Positions 30,692 to 40,795 of a stretch of DNA of 64,000 nt are shown piece after piece. This DNA comes from Epithemia pelagica (Eukaryota; Bacillariophyta; Bacillariophyceae; Surirellales; Surirellaceae), in NCBI GenBank assembly GCA_946965045.2, contig OX337235.1, forward strand, positions 2,309,508-2,373,507, in the 5' to 3' direction. A program made the position numbers and the translations under genes. The notes below the pieces were generated by a model that saw only the letters and a program-made list of their open reading frames with translations, ran no database searches and was not told the DNA's origin. Every line of letters begins with the position of its first letter. The first letter of the stretch is position 1.

Positions 30692-31909
30692 ATGCTTCTT
30701 TCGATATGGACCTGCTTGGAGTCAATGCTGATCAGTCCCATTGATCAAACTCTTCTCTTTGACAACCACCAAATTGATAAGCTCCATGAAGGGATGGTCA
30801 TCGATTCTTCCACCAATTCAAGTACTGTGTCATTACCTACAGCTCGAACTCTGGGCGTACAGGTTAGTCACATATGTAGAAATCTATCCAATGTTCGTCG
30901 AACTGGAAGCTTTTTCTACGACCACAATCTCCCTTACTGGTCAAGTCCCGTCTCTGTCGAGCCAAGACTTCATCTAAGCGCGCGAAGGTCGGACCCCAAT
31001 CTCCACAGACGTCTCCAAAGAGCCAATCTTGCCTTATTCCGTCAGCACTATGAGAAACACCGCCATCCTGATGGTGGTATAATCTTTGATATTGGAGCCA
31101 ATCGGGGGATATATACATACTACGCAGCAACTCTGGGATGGGAGGTACATGCATTTGAAATTCAAGAACCAGTTTTCAAGCAACTTTCCCATGCTACACT
31201 GTTCAATCCAAAGGCTGTTTCGGATCGGGTTCACTTATATCCTATTGGAATATCAAGGACGATCTCTCGATCTGATCACGCAGCCACCGACGGTCTCGGA
31301 TACCTCAATACAGCAAAGCATGCAGAGATAGAACTAGAGATGACACCAAGAGCGTCATCCAACAAAAAATCTATGGAAGAATCCGAAGTCGCAATGTTTG
31401 AGGATTCTGGGTTGGGGAACGGGCCCACTTTGGTCATGCCTATGGACTGTCTGCTTTGGCATGTACCCGTTGATCTGGATAGAGTGGATTTGGTCAAGAT
31501 TGATATTGAGGGTTTCGAAATTGCAGCTTTAAAAGGAGCGAAGCAGACATTATTTCGCAAACCACGTAGTGTCGGAGCTTTGCTGATAGAGGTTGGACCT
31601 ATCCGGTGGGACCGTGCTGGAACGTCCCTTTCGGAGGGCATCTCCGAGCTGAGATCTTTGTTTCACATGTTTGCATATTCCCACGTTCTCTTGAGGAACT
31701 TTTCAGGTTGTCCTTACACGCTAGCCGAAAAACTTGTCCCCCGAAACGACAGCAGTCACACAAAATTCCAACTTGTAGCACAAGAGAGAATGTATCGACT
31801 ACAAAAAGACAATTGGCAACCTCTATTAGAGGAGCTGGATCGTACAAAAGCTGATTGCAATTTCTGGTACTCCAACCACCCATACGACGGCCAGCGAAGA
31901 GTACGTTGA
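30692..31909 (+). CDS. FkbM-family SAM-dependent methyltransferase, N-terminus separated by Copia-2
   Basis: A 405-aa ORF beginning at an internal Met (MLLSIWTCLES) of the ancestral protein. The SAM-binding motif IIFDIGANRGIYTYYA lies near residue 130. The second conserved block, VDLVKIDIEGFEIAALKGA, lies near 268, and LLIEVGP near 304. These are the hallmarks of FkbM methyltransferases, which O-methylate sugars or small molecules. The ancestral N-terminus would have been a basic tail plus signal anchor, so the enzyme was probably a Golgi or ER type II membrane protein. The present start lies inside that hydrophobic segment. An out-of-frame ATG at 30666 opens a 21-residue uORF overlapping it. 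Activity now depends on an LTR-derived transcript and this start. Confidence 0.8.
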   Translation: MLLSIWTCLESMLISPIDQTLLFDNHQIDKLHEGMVIDSSTNSSTVSLPTARTLGVQVSHICRNLSNVRRTGSFFYDHNLPYWSSPVSVEPRLHLSARRSDPNLHRRLQRANLALFRQHYEKHRHPDGGIIFDIGANRGIYTYYAATLGWEVHAFEIQEPVFKQLSHATLFNPKAVSDRVHLYPIGISRTISRSDHAATDGLGYLNTAKHAEIELEMTPRASSNKKSMEESEVAMFEDSGLGNGPTLVMPMDCLLWHVPVDLDRVDLVKIDIEGFEIAALKGAKQTLFRKPRSVGALLIEVGPIRWDRAGTSLSEGISELRSLFHMFAYSHVLLRNFSGCPYTLAEKLVPRNDSSHTKFQLVAQERMYRLQKDNWQPLLEELDRTKADCNFWYSNHPYDGQRRVR

Positions 31910-32667
31910 AATTGAAAGTAGCAAGATACAAGAACGGTAGTTCGAAGTAGTGGAGACATATTTCATCATCATAGATGAGCGTGTTGAGAGCGGAATGCAG
32001 CGACTACAAAGCTTTCTCATCATACGAGCGTAATTGCGCGGAAGTGACCGAACGATGAGAAATCCCAGTACTGTGCCCCTTTGGCCTCAGTTGGAATACA
32101 ATATCATCAATGAGAACGGCGAGTAGTCAATTCTTACGTCTTCCTTTTCCCTTTCCAGTTGCTTTGGCCTGATGTGCAATACGGGAGTAGTTTGTAGTTT
32201 GGAATTTGTGTCGGCACTCGACATTATTTTTTTTGTTTCAGATTGCTCGCTTTGTCCTATTGCCTCTTTATTAGTGCCCCCACCCATTATTTTAATATTA
32301 TTTATGCCTATGAAGATTTTGATTTTTGGAAAATGTGTTGGGTGGCCCCCAATCAATGTTTGTAAGCTTCCAGGACTTGAAACCAAAATCTTTCGCACAG
32401 TCAGTCAAAAATACTCCCGAGCAAACTAATTTGTGTCGCTGGAAGATGACTATTTAAAAATTACTATCGATCAACGAGTTCAAAACACTTATAACCGCTT
32501 GGAGGTATAATTGAAATTATTGGGCACCACCAACGCCGGCGTTTCCTGGTTTTCATCAAAACCTCGAGACACCTCACAAAGAGAGAAAGTCGGATCAAGA
32601 CCTGACAACAGATCTAAAATTGCTGTGCGCAACTCTGACAAGTCTCTCAGAAAGCCACAATTTTGCC
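31910..32667. other. Intergenic, A/T-rich
   Basis: T-rich tracts near 32225-32320. No gene or structured RNA is recognised. It probably holds the FkbM 3' UTR and the promoter of the next ORF. Confidence 0.5.
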
Positions 32668-33222
32668 ATGGGTGACCAGATTCCGTTTAGGATGCGTCGA
32701 TTCACGGGGTTGACGATCGAGATCCCTGCACCGAACTACCGCCTTTTCGACGAGGATGAAACCTCGTCCATGCTATCAGATATCACTGCTGACGAAGGCC
32801 AAGACACACCTGGATGGGAAGACCATGATGATGATGATGAGTGTGGACAAAACGATGAAATAAATTACACTTTCCAAACGAATCCATTGATTGACGAAGG
32901 AATCAGCAATCCATATTGTGAGTCACCAATACGTGCGACTCCGCCTCCTTCGTCCAAACCATCATTCCACAAAGGATGGTCGGATGCACGTTCTCGTACC
33001 TGGGAACGACTGAGCGTCGAGTGGGAGACACTTCGACGGAAACCGTCATCCTATGCGTCGTTCCTGGCGACACGGGTCAGCGAACGAAAAAGAACTAGTC
33101 GACTCCTACAAGTCAGGCGTGGACGACTTTTTCAGTCTCATGATCCAACTGCTGGAATAGATGATCGCGGTCAGGCTTGGGAAGAGTTGGTTTCGCAGTG
33201 GTCCTCACTCCGGGTTTCGTAG
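32668..33222 (+). CDS. Hypothetical small acidic protein with a duplicated W-box motif
   Basis: 184 aa from ATG at 32668 (MGDQIPFRMRRF; the frame is open from 32620). It is not recognised. The N-terminal half is acidic and disordered (EDHDDDDECGQND). The C-terminal half contains two related segments, RTWERLSVEWETLR and QAWEELVSQWSSLR. Both have tryptophans at matching spacing and are probably amphipathic helices. Between them is a basic stretch (SERKRTSRLLQVRRGR). No pathway context. Confidence 0.5.
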   Translation: MGDQIPFRMRRFTGLTIEIPAPNYRLFDEDETSSMLSDITADEGQDTPGWEDHDDDDECGQNDEINYTFQTNPLIDEGISNPYCESPIRATPPPSSKPSFHKGWSDARSRTWERLSVEWETLRRKPSSYASFLATRVSERKRTSRLLQVRRGRLFQSHDPTAGIDDRGQAWEELVSQWSSLRVS

Positions 33223-33822
33223 TCCCTCCTCTTGGTGTTGTACAACAGTCGTCGAACAGGTGTAGAATTCATCACACCAAATCCTCAACTACAGACCATT
33301 CTTTCGTCTCGGGGAAAATGTGACTCTTGCTTCGTTATGTTTCTCATGGTTTTGTACTTTACAAAAGTTACCAAGAAACATTACAATGTACAAGTCGGTT
33401 TCTGTAGAAGCGACTCTACAAGTACATATGAGGGAAGAATCTGTAAAGTAGTTTGCTGTTCTCGAAAGCTCACCAGTTTGATTGCATTTCGCAATGGTCA
33501 CAAGTTTGACAATCCTTTTGATTGTCCAAAGGATGGCAACGGCCCCTCCATGCGCGTGTTTTGATCTGGTCTGCTCTCCACAGGAAACTAGGAAGCGCAT
33601 AGATTGCTCCTCCTTGGTTTTAGTTGAAAGGCGTGGACAGTTCGTGTGTTGTCTACCTAGAGTAAAATTGTTAAACTAGACTCTTGCGTTCTTCTTGGTG
33701 GTCTTTGTCGCTAGAGTAGGTAGTTGGTATTTGGTATAGTTATTCGATCCTTTGATTCACCTTGCTTTGGATATAGATTTGTCCATTTTTTCTGACTCAC
33801 AAAGAGAGAGAGAGAAAAGACC
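33223..33822. other. Intergenic; promoter side of the carotenoid-isomerase-like gene
   Basis: 600 bp with no supported gene. A GA-rich run (AGAGAGAGAGA) lies just before the ATG at 33823. Confidence 0.45.
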
Positions 33823-36195
33823 ATGGTCAACAACCGGACGTCACCGGTTGTCGTCCGTACGATTCATTCATGGACGGTATTGGCAGTTTGGTTCAGGATG
33901 ATCCTCCTTCTCCTTGTCGGTGGAATAGTACAAGAAGCGTCCTTACGTGTGGCGTGGGGCTTTTCTGTTTCGTCGACAACGACTGCGATCCACAACAGGA
34001 GGAGGAGGCCACACTGCCCCCACCACAACAACAACGACGACTACCACATGAGGAGACCAATGGTCCTTGTCGGCAAGAATCCTTGGTTGGACCGACAAGG
34101 GTCATCCTTGCTCTTCTCAGCCACGGACGACGCCACCAACCAGAGCATCCATGACGATGACGACATCAACCACAAGGACGACGACGAAACTGTCGTAGTG
34201 GATGTGGCGATTGTCGGAGCTGGATTGGGTGGTTTGTGTGCCGGTGCCATTTTGAATACCTTGTATGGAAAACGAGTGGGTATTTACGAATCCCATTACT
34301 TGGCCGGTGGGTGTGCCCATGCCTTTGATCGAACGATGCGTGACGGCCGAACGGTTTGTTTGGATTCGGGTCCCACCATTTTGTTGGGCTGTTCGACTCA
34401 ACAAAATCCTCTCCAACAAGTCTTGAACGCGGTCGGACAAGAGGTTTCCTGGATTCCCTATTATGCCTGGGGCATGATTGAACCCCCTCCACCATCCACC
34501 ACCACATCACAATCTTCCTCACAACCACAACCACCACAACTAGAAGCATTGCGATGGAAGATGGAATTGGGTCCCACACAATTTCAACAAGGTCCCCTGC
34601 GACGATTTGGTGGACCGCAGGCCGAACTGGAATACCAACAATTGCGTCAACTCACCCGTCCCCTGGTGGCGGGGGCCGCCATTCCAGCCCTGGCCATGCG
34701 CAGTGGTCCCACAGCGGTGATTCCCCTCCTGGTACGACACTTTGGCACCCTGGTGGAATTGATTCAATTGGGTGCCGAATCCACGACCGGTACCTTTGCA
34801 CCCTACATGGATGGCCCCCTCTTTACCGTCACGGACCCGTGGCTGCGGAATTGGCTCGATGCCTTGGCCTTTAGTTTGTCTGGATTGCCCGCCTCACGAA
34901 CGGCCGCGGCCGCCATGGCCTTTACCTTGATGGATCTCCATCAACCACAAAATGATGACAATGACGACGACGGCGGCGGTGGGGCCTGTTTGGATTATCC
35001 CGTGGGTGGATTGGGTTCCATTGTCAATGCCTTGGTCCGTGGCGTGGAACAGGGATCGCAGGGATCCAAGGTTCATTTGCGTCGTCCAGTCCAACAGATT
35101 GACTTTTCCGAATCGGGAGACCGTGCCACGGGTCTCACATTGGTCAATGGACAACGGATTGTCGCCAAGGAGGGGGTCATTTGCAATGCCCCCGTCTGGT
35201 CCTTTTGCGGGTTGGTCCAACATCATGGTCCGGCCCTCCAACGATTGGCACAAAATGCCGATCTGTCTTCCAAGGCGTTGGCGGAGAATGACAACAAGAC
35301 GTCCCGCCGTCGTCGTAGTTCCTGGATCCAGGTCCCACCGTCGTCGAACAAGAACAACAACAATGCAAAGAAGGACCGGGATCCCTTTGCCACCCTTCGT
35401 TGGAAACGACCCTCGGAATGGGACGACGATTCCCAGAAAGGATCCGTCCAAAAGAATTTGATGGATCAGTGTGACTTGGCCGAACAAACGGGCTCCTTTT
35501 TGCATTTGCATTTGGCCTTGAATGCCACTGGATTGGACCTGACACAGTTGGAAGCCCATTATACCGTCATGGATCGAGGATTGAGTGGAACGGCCTCGTG
35601 GGACGGAACCCACAGCAACGACGACAACAACAGGAACAACGCTGTGGATGGCCCCTGTGGAGAATTGAACATGATTGCGGTATCCAATCCCTGCGTCCTG
35701 GATCCCACCTTGGCTCCCGAGGGGACCATTGTGGTGCATGCCTACGGCGCAGGCAATGAACCCTATGAATTGTGGGAGTGTCTGGATCGCAAGTCGCAGC
35801 AGTATCAAGACATGAAACAAAAACGCGCTCAAGTCTTGTGGCGGGCCGTCGAATCCATTATTCCGACGGCCCGAGACCGCGTCTTGTTGGAATTGATTGG
35901 ATCGCCCTTGACGCACGAACGATTTTTGCGTCGGCCACAAGGAACCTATGGAAGCGCCACAGAAGATTACTTGAAAGATGGCGCGACGCCCATTGCCAAT
36001 CTCGTCTTGGCGGGCGATGGAGTCTTTCCAGGCATTGGCCTACCGGCCGTGGCCATTAGTGGAGCCAGTGCGGCCAACAGTTTGGTGAATCCCTGGCAAC
36101 ACTTGCAATGTTTGCAACGTTTGGATCAACAACAACAACAAGTGGAGCAACACCGAAAAACCAAACAAGAACAACAAGCCAGAAACAGTAGATAG
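33823..36195 (+). CDS. Carotenoid isomerase / phytoene-desaturase-like flavoprotein, plastid-targeted
   Basis: A 790-aa single-exon protein. The FAD-binding loop VAIVGAGLGGLCAGAIL starts near residue 128, followed by ESHYLAGGCAHAFDR. That layout fits CRTISO and all-trans-retinol saturase relatives more than classical PDS/ZDS. The C-terminal FAD motif is NLVLAGDGVFPGIGLPAVA near 725. The N-terminus has a hydrophobic signal sequence ending AWGFSVSS, with Phe at the expected ASAFAP position, so plastid import is likely. CRTISO converts poly-cis-lycopene to all-trans-lycopene. Diatoms carry several CRTISO-like genes and the substrate of this one is unproven. It is longer than the family norm because of low-complexity inserts (Ser/Gln/Pro near 225, Asn/Lys near 510) and a Gln-rich tail. 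Confidence 0.85.
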   Translation: MVNNRTSPVVVRTIHSWTVLAVWFRMILLLLVGGIVQEASLRVAWGFSVSSTTTAIHNRRRRPHCPHHNNNDDYHMRRPMVLVGKNPWLDRQGSSLLFSATDDATNQSIHDDDDINHKDDDETVVVDVAIVGAGLGGLCAGAILNTLYGKRVGIYESHYLAGGCAHAFDRTMRDGRTVCLDSGPTILLGCSTQQNPLQQVLNAVGQEVSWIPYYAWGMIEPPPPSTTTSQSSSQPQPPQLEALRWKMELGPTQFQQGPLRRFGGPQAELEYQQLRQLTRPLVAGAAIPALAMRSGPTAVIPLLVRHFGTLVELIQLGAESTTGTFAPYMDGPLFTVTDPWLRNWLDALAFSLSGLPASRTAAAAMAFTLMDLHQPQNDDNDDDGGGGACLDYPVGGLGSIVNALVRGVEQGSQGSKVHLRRPVQQIDFSESGDRATGLTLVNGQRIVAKEGVICNAPVWSFCGLVQHHGPALQRLAQNADLSSKALAENDNKTSRRRRSSWIQVPPSSNKNNNNAKKDRDPFATLRWKRPSEWDDDSQKGSVQKNLMDQCDLAEQTGSFLHLHLALNATGLDLTQLEAHYTVMDRGLSGTASWDGTHSNDDNNRNNAVDGPCGELNMIAVSNPCVLDPTLAPEGTIVVHAYGAGNEPYELWECLDRKSQQYQDMKQKRAQVLWRAVESIIPTARDRVLLELIGSPLTHERFLRRPQGTYGSATEDYLKDGATPIANLVLAGDGVFPGIGLPAVAISGASAANSLVNPWQHLQCLQRLDQQQQQVEQHRKTKQEQQARNSR

Positions 36196-36432
36196 CAGTT
36201 CCCTGTGAACCTAAATCCCTCAAGTTTCCAGTAGTGTGGTGCGAGACTGTGCATTCGAACTCACAATCTCAACACAGACTACAACACGAGTTTGTAACGT
36301 ACAAAAAATCATTGTGAACTAATCGTTTCGAATGGTTGTAGCAAATCTAACCTTTTGTGGTGGAGGAGCGGCGTTCCAATGATTGATTAGGCCATCTATC
36401 GCGGACCAGCACATTCTAGGAATGGTGTGTTG

Positions 36433-37806
36433 TTATTGTGGATGATGATGATAGTGTTGCAAGAGTGCTTGTTTGGCAGTTTCGTAGGTCGTCCACGAAA
36501 TGGCCACAGCCGGTGTGTGGGACAAGACCCGAGGCCAAAAGCCTCGACAAAATCCTCTCCATCCTTCAGTTTGATAAATAAACTTGGTCGCTTGTTGCCA
36601 ATTGACATGTTTCAATACCCGTCCCCGACGGGTCGGACAGGCCGGATTGACGAGACAGGCCGGGGCCATGGTTTGGGTTTGCAAGGCCGTCTTGATCCGA
36701 TCCAAGGGTGTCGTGACGGCCGACGCCGTAAAGCCGGCCACCGAACTGGCCATCAAGACGGTTTGCCACGATGTAGATCGCGTCAAGGCCCACTCTAAAT
36801 TCGATTTGTTGTTGTGATTGTTGTCATGGTGAAACTGACTCCTCTGCGACATCCACGACAAAAACACCAACGGTATCGTTTGTTTGCATGTTTCATGAGT
36901 CGTGACCATGACCATGCCGTAGGGAAGATTGGACACCAGAGTAATGGGGAAACTTCGATAGAGTGCGGCAAAGCCTTCTCGACGTACAATTTCCCGAATG
37001 GCCGTATAGGCCGAACTGTAATGACCCAATTGCATGCGTTGTTTAATGGTATCCAGTGGTGTCATGACCATATCATGACTCATGACAGCGGCAGCCCCTG
37101 CCAAGGACGACCCCCACCATGTTGTTGTTGTTGTAGTGGCTGTGTGGTTGGTCGGTGTGCCCGTGTTTTCGGTGGAGGAGAGTACCGGGGTGGTGGCACA
37201 GGCTGCCTTGACCATTTCATAGGACGAAAAGTACAAGGCATGGGCTGGAATGCAACCAATCAAAATGGCTTGGACGCCTCTCCACAAACGAGTCCAACCA
37301 GCCACTTCGGCCAACACAGTATTTGTTTTGCTGGTACTCGCCGCGGAAGCATCCAAGGCAGACCTTGTGGCCACGCCTCCCAGAGCTACGGGTTCATTCA
37401 CTAAAAATCGCATGGTTTGCCAAAACCCCGTCGGCAGTGTATGAGTCGGATGTTGTGCGGCCGTTGTGGCCGTGACCAATCCTCGTAACGAGGGATGATG
37501 AGACGCCGAAGCAGCAGCGCTTGATGGTGTTGTTGTAAAGACTGAGGAAGAAGAGGATGTGGCCGCCGCCGCTGTGGCTTGTCCTCGATGGACACAAGAG
37601 GCACACACTTGAATGTGAGTCCGAACCGTGTCCAACGGATAGACCGCCGTATGTTCCACCACACCGGCAAGACTACCAGCCACGCAATGAATCCAAAAGG
37701 GAGACTTGCCATCCCATTCTTCCCAATCTTCTTCGACTTCGTCAATGTTGTTTTGTTGTGGTTGCCCTTCCTCCACCACCACAATGTCGTGCGGCGCAGA
37801 ATTCAT
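36433..37806 (-). CDS. Mitoferrin-like mitochondrial carrier
   Basis: 457 aa with three SLC25 repeats. Repeat 1 is FWIHCVAGSLAGVVEHTAVY then PLDTVRTHIQ. Repeat 2 is MTPLDTIKQRMQLG followed by YTAIREIVRREGFAALYRSF and SNLPYGMVMVTTHE. Repeat 3 is TTPLDRIKTALQTQ then RGFCRGFWPRVLSHTPAVAISWTTYE. The AGxxEH...YPLDT start and the second-repeat KQRMQ...YRSF pattern match mitoferrins (SLC25A28/37/Mrs3), which bring iron into mitochondria. There are large insertions between repeats (Ser/Ala/Thr-rich near residues 80-120; Thr-rich near 225). It is divergent from the SDR gene at 38636. Confidence 0.8.
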   Translation of the reverse strand: MNSAPHDIVVVEEGQPQQNNIDEVEEDWEEWDGKSPFWIHCVAGSLAGVVEHTAVYPLDTVRTHIQVCASCVHRGQATAAAATSSSSSVFTTTPSSAAASASHHPSLRGLVTATTAAQHPTHTLPTGFWQTMRFLVNEPVALGGVATRSALDASAASTSKTNTVLAEVAGWTRLWRGVQAILIGCIPAHALYFSSYEMVKAACATTPVLSSTENTGTPTNHTATTTTTTWWGSSLAGAAAVMSHDMVMTPLDTIKQRMQLGHYSSAYTAIREIVRREGFAALYRSFPITLVSNLPYGMVMVTTHETCKQTIPLVFLSWMSQRSQFHHDNNHNNKSNLEWALTRSTSWQTVLMASSVAGFTASAVTTPLDRIKTALQTQTMAPACLVNPACPTRRGRVLKHVNWQQATKFIYQTEGWRGFCRGFWPRVLSHTPAVAISWTTYETAKQALLQHYHHHPQ

Positions 37807-38635
37807 GGCTCTGAATCCCTCTCAATGCAATGCTCGAAATAGAAATATACACCTGTGTAACTTGCGAATTGTGATCGGAGCAGCACCGCAAGCTCACAAA
37901 GAAACACAAAACGGGGGCTTGCTGGCTTATGGGCTTTGGATGGATTTGCAATTTCGCGCCGTGTGTCAAGACAACAAGGAATGAATGAGTGGCCAATCAA
38001 TAGATGATATGATAGGAACAAGCCAAACACGTTTGTCTCTCAGGAACCGCCAAGATAGGAACTTGTGTGTGTACTTTTCAAAGAACTCTGGGCCCTGTTT
38101 TCCAATCCCAACCAGCCAACAACTACACAATGGGATTGTCACAGGAAGGAGAGGGGCGAACCTCCAAAAAGTACGATGCTCGAACAACGAACCACCATTC
38201 GATCAATCACATGGACGAGAACTGCTGCTTCTATCGCGTCTGTCCTGTATACGACAATGACGTCATGTATCCTTGCGCGCACGCCTGCCGCGCCGAGAGA
38301 ACGAGTTCAGTCGCCTCAAAACGCACGGCGAGACGAACATTGGGGAACGCACACGATCTGTGCGACTGCTTCTCACAACCCCGAAATCCGAACTCAACAG
38401 GGCTAATGAACACACAAGATCATGCCACTCTGCGAACTGCAAGGAGCTATCTTTGGATGGAATATGGAATGTTCCGGAACTGTTCCAACACCTTCATCCA
38501 TTCGGAACACCCATTACACCATGCGCATGTTCCATCGCATAAAAACAACATAATATCCTACGTTTCACTGACTGCGAACAACAACAAAGCCTGCAATCAA
38601 TACAATAGTCTGTCGACTCCTCACAAGTACCCATC
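37807..38635. promoter_or_regulatory. Divergent promoter region of mitoferrin-like and SDR genes
   Basis: 829 bp. It contains a perfect CRE palindrome TGACGTCA at 38258-38265. Long overlapping ORFs cross the region but lack protein-like composition or domains. Confidence 0.4.
38258..38265. promoter_or_regulatory. CRE-type bZIP site TGACGTCA
   Basis: A full 8-bp palindrome in a divergent promoter. In diatoms, bZIP factors acting on TGACGT/ACGTCA elements mediate CO2/cAMP responses. Use here is inference. Confidence 0.35.
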
Positions 38636-39757
38636 ATGTCCTCATCGTCCCATCTTTCCGCTGCGACGGCGGCCAAGAATGCCAAACAGGTTCAAAAGGT
38701 GATTGTGTTTGGTGCCACGGGTGCCATTGGTACGGAATTGGTCCAGATTCTGTGTGCCGACTATCCGCACTGGACCATTTTGGCCGTGACACGCGACCTG
38801 TCCAAATCCAGTCGTTTGGCCTCGTTGCAGCTGGCCAATGTCACGTTGGTGCAAGGAGATCCCTTTGAGAAAGCGTCGGTTGCCGGCTTGAGCCGTGACT
38901 GTGACCTTGTCTTTTGTTGCATAGGCTTTCACAAGTACCAAGCCAAGTATTGGGCCGCCCATTGGCCAACCGTCGTTCAAAATCTCTTGTCTGCCGTCCA
39001 GGAGGCCAATACCACACAAAAGACCACCACAAGAAGGCACGGCTGGCAACAACGACTGGTGTTTTGTGACAATCTGTATGCCCATGGTGCCGGACATGCC
39101 ACAGCCATTTCTACTTCCACAACATCCACAGTACCTGCTAGTTTGACTCGAGGCAAACCTCATGCTCGAAGTTGGATGCGTCAAGTTTTTGCAAGGCACA
39201 TGAAGGAGCATGCTGGAACCTTGACCGTCGTGGGCGGCTCTGATTTCTTTGGCCCTCATGTCACGGATACGTCCTTTTTGGGCGATACCATTACGGGCAA
39301 GATTGTCACAAATCAACCCGCCTTGGCCATTGGTTCCGTCCAGCACATTCACGACTTTTGTTATGCACCCGACTTTGCCCGAGCCTTGGCCACGGTGGCG
39401 GTCCAGTACGACACGGCCTACGATCGCTTTTGGATTTGTCCCCATGCCATTCACAACAAATCCCTCCAACAAATCGCCAATGATATAGCTCAAAAGATTC
39501 ATCCAAACGATCCAAAGTTGCCCACCCAGGAACAACAAGACACGAATGTGTCCTTTCTGGTTCTTGGCAAGTATCTTCTCTATCTCTTGTCTCCCTTCAT
39601 GTCATTTGCGTGGGAAATGATTGAAATGAATTCGTTCTGGTCCATGGACTACCGTATTGATGATTCGGAATTCATTCAAACATTTGGTGTCCAGCCCACG
39701 GACTATGACCAAGCCTTGCAAGCCCTCGTGGATTTTTACCAGACCCGTCAGTCATGA
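38636..39757 (+). CDS. Atypical short-chain dehydrogenase / NAD(P)-binding epimerase-like protein
   Basis: A 373-aa protein with the Rossmann signature VIVFGATGAIGTELVQIL at about residues 23-40. The expected strand/loop VTLVQGDPFE and CDLVFCCIGF follow. A YxxxK-like active site is not obvious (YQAKYWAAHWP near 104). The substrate region contains DNLYAHGAG and LTVVGGSDFFGP, resembling NAD-dependent epimerase/dehydratase and NmrA-like families. Substrate unknown. There is no clear targeting signal. A C-terminal hydrophobic stretch (LGKYLLYLLSPFMSFAWEMI) could be a membrane contact. Confidence 0.75.
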   Translation: MSSSSHLSAATAAKNAKQVQKVIVFGATGAIGTELVQILCADYPHWTILAVTRDLSKSSRLASLQLANVTLVQGDPFEKASVAGLSRDCDLVFCCIGFHKYQAKYWAAHWPTVVQNLLSAVQEANTTQKTTTRRHGWQQRLVFCDNLYAHGAGHATAISTSTTSTVPASLTRGKPHARSWMRQVFARHMKEHAGTLTVVGGSDFFGPHVTDTSFLGDTITGKIVTNQPALAIGSVQHIHDFCYAPDFARALATVAVQYDTAYDRFWICPHAIHNKSLQQIANDIAQKIHPNDPKLPTQEQQDTNVSFLVLGKYLLYLLSPFMSFAWEMIEMNSFWSMDYRIDDSEFIQTFGVQPTDYDQALQALVDFYQTRQS

Positions 39758-40120
39758 GCAGTCGTCGTGATAGTGTTGAAGGCCGGGGTGGCAAGGAACA
39801 AGAACATAAATACCGACAGTGTCGTTTTGCAGAATGCGTACCGTGCAGTAGATACACAATTCATATACATAGCAAAGACGTTTGTTTCTATCACGTAGCA
39901 ACTTGAATGAAGCATGGAGCATTTGCTCAGTTGGTGGGCCTTGTCCACCGTCTACACCTACATAGGAGGCGAAGATAAATTGAAATAATAGTATAGCCTT
40001 ATCGTTATGATTCCAAATCAGTCACCATATGATCTATTTATATATGTATATGCAAGCTTTATCGCAGTGTGGTGGCGCATGTGCCGAACGGCATTTTCCC
40101 AGTTTGTACTCGGAGTAATC
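39758..40120. other. Intergenic between convergent genes
   Basis: 363 bp, A/T-rich. Two 3' UTRs are expected. Nothing recognised. Confidence 0.5.
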
Positions 40121-40795
40121 TTACCGCGGTAAAATGTGTGTAGGTATCCAGTAGCTTGATTCCATTTGAGCCATGGCAATTTCCCGAGCAAATAGCTTGG
40201 AGGGTTGGCTAATGCGCTCGCTGTAAATGCGAATGTGGTAGTCCTTGGCTTCCTGGTCCATCCGTCTACTTTGAGAGATATGGTGAATGGCACTGAGCAA
40301 AGATCGTTGCCTTCGGAAACCATCGGCCCGAAGTTTGGGTAGGAGGACATCTTCTATTCCCACAAGCTCGGGTGCTTGCGAATACATGGACCGCAGTCGT
40401 TCATTGCCGGTCATTCCTTTGGATTGTGCCATTGGACAACGGTCAACCTCGAGTGAATCTTGATATGTCAGGTGGAGAGTTTGCAACCATACTCGCGCAC
40501 GGTGTCGATTTCCCTTCTCCATGTTAATGGTGACATTTCCATAGTCCCTCATGAATCGATCCTTGTCTTCCGAACTGTACCACACCCTTCTCTTGTCGGT
40601 GTACGAACTCAACACCTCACTCGTAGCAGCATCGTGGTATGTGTTGTTTTCCTCACAAAAGCGGACCACTCTATACTTGGGGCTTGGTCGTCGCTTGGCC
40701 CATTTCGCTTCGGGTGTTATTATGTGCGGCGACAGCGTGAGAGTGGACTCCTCTTCAGGGTACATGAGCGTGTTTCCTCTTGTGACAAGCTTCAT
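40121..40795 (-). CDS. Hypothetical protein of a diatom-type family
   Basis: A 224-aa protein. The order is a short basic/Ser N-terminus, YRVVRFCEENNTYHD, then RRVWYSSEDKDRFMRDY, and later LVGIEDVLLPKLRADGFRRQ and QPSKLFAREIAMAQMES. The WYS...D block followed by a G-[IL]-E motif, basic residues and a Ser...A..R segment recalls a large family of unknown function common in diatom genomes. That recollection is my only support for conservation. It is probably soluble, with no signal peptide. It shares its 1-kb upstream region with the aldehyde dehydrogenase gene. Confidence 0.6.
   Translation of the reverse strand: MKLVTRGNTLMYPEEESTLTLSPHIITPEAKWAKRRPSPKYRVVRFCEENNTYHDAATSEVLSSYTDKRRVWYSSEDKDRFMRDYGNVTINMEKGNRHRARVWLQTLHLTYQDSLEVDRCPMAQSKGMTGNERLRSMYSQAPELVGIEDVLLPKLRADGFRRQRSLLSAIHHISQSRRMDQEAKDYHIRIYSERISQPSKLFAREIAMAQMESSYWIPTHILPR

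Noticed and set aside
34894-35940. 348-aa minus-strand ORF
   Set aside because: Antisense shadow of the carotenoid-isomerase-like gene, whose motifs are unambiguous.
38067-38702. 211-aa plus-strand ORF in the mitoferrin/SDR spacer
   Set aside because: No domain, unusual composition, overlaps the SDR start, and other frames are also open there.
38642-39538. 298-aa minus-strand ORF
   Set aside because: Antisense shadow of the SDR gene.
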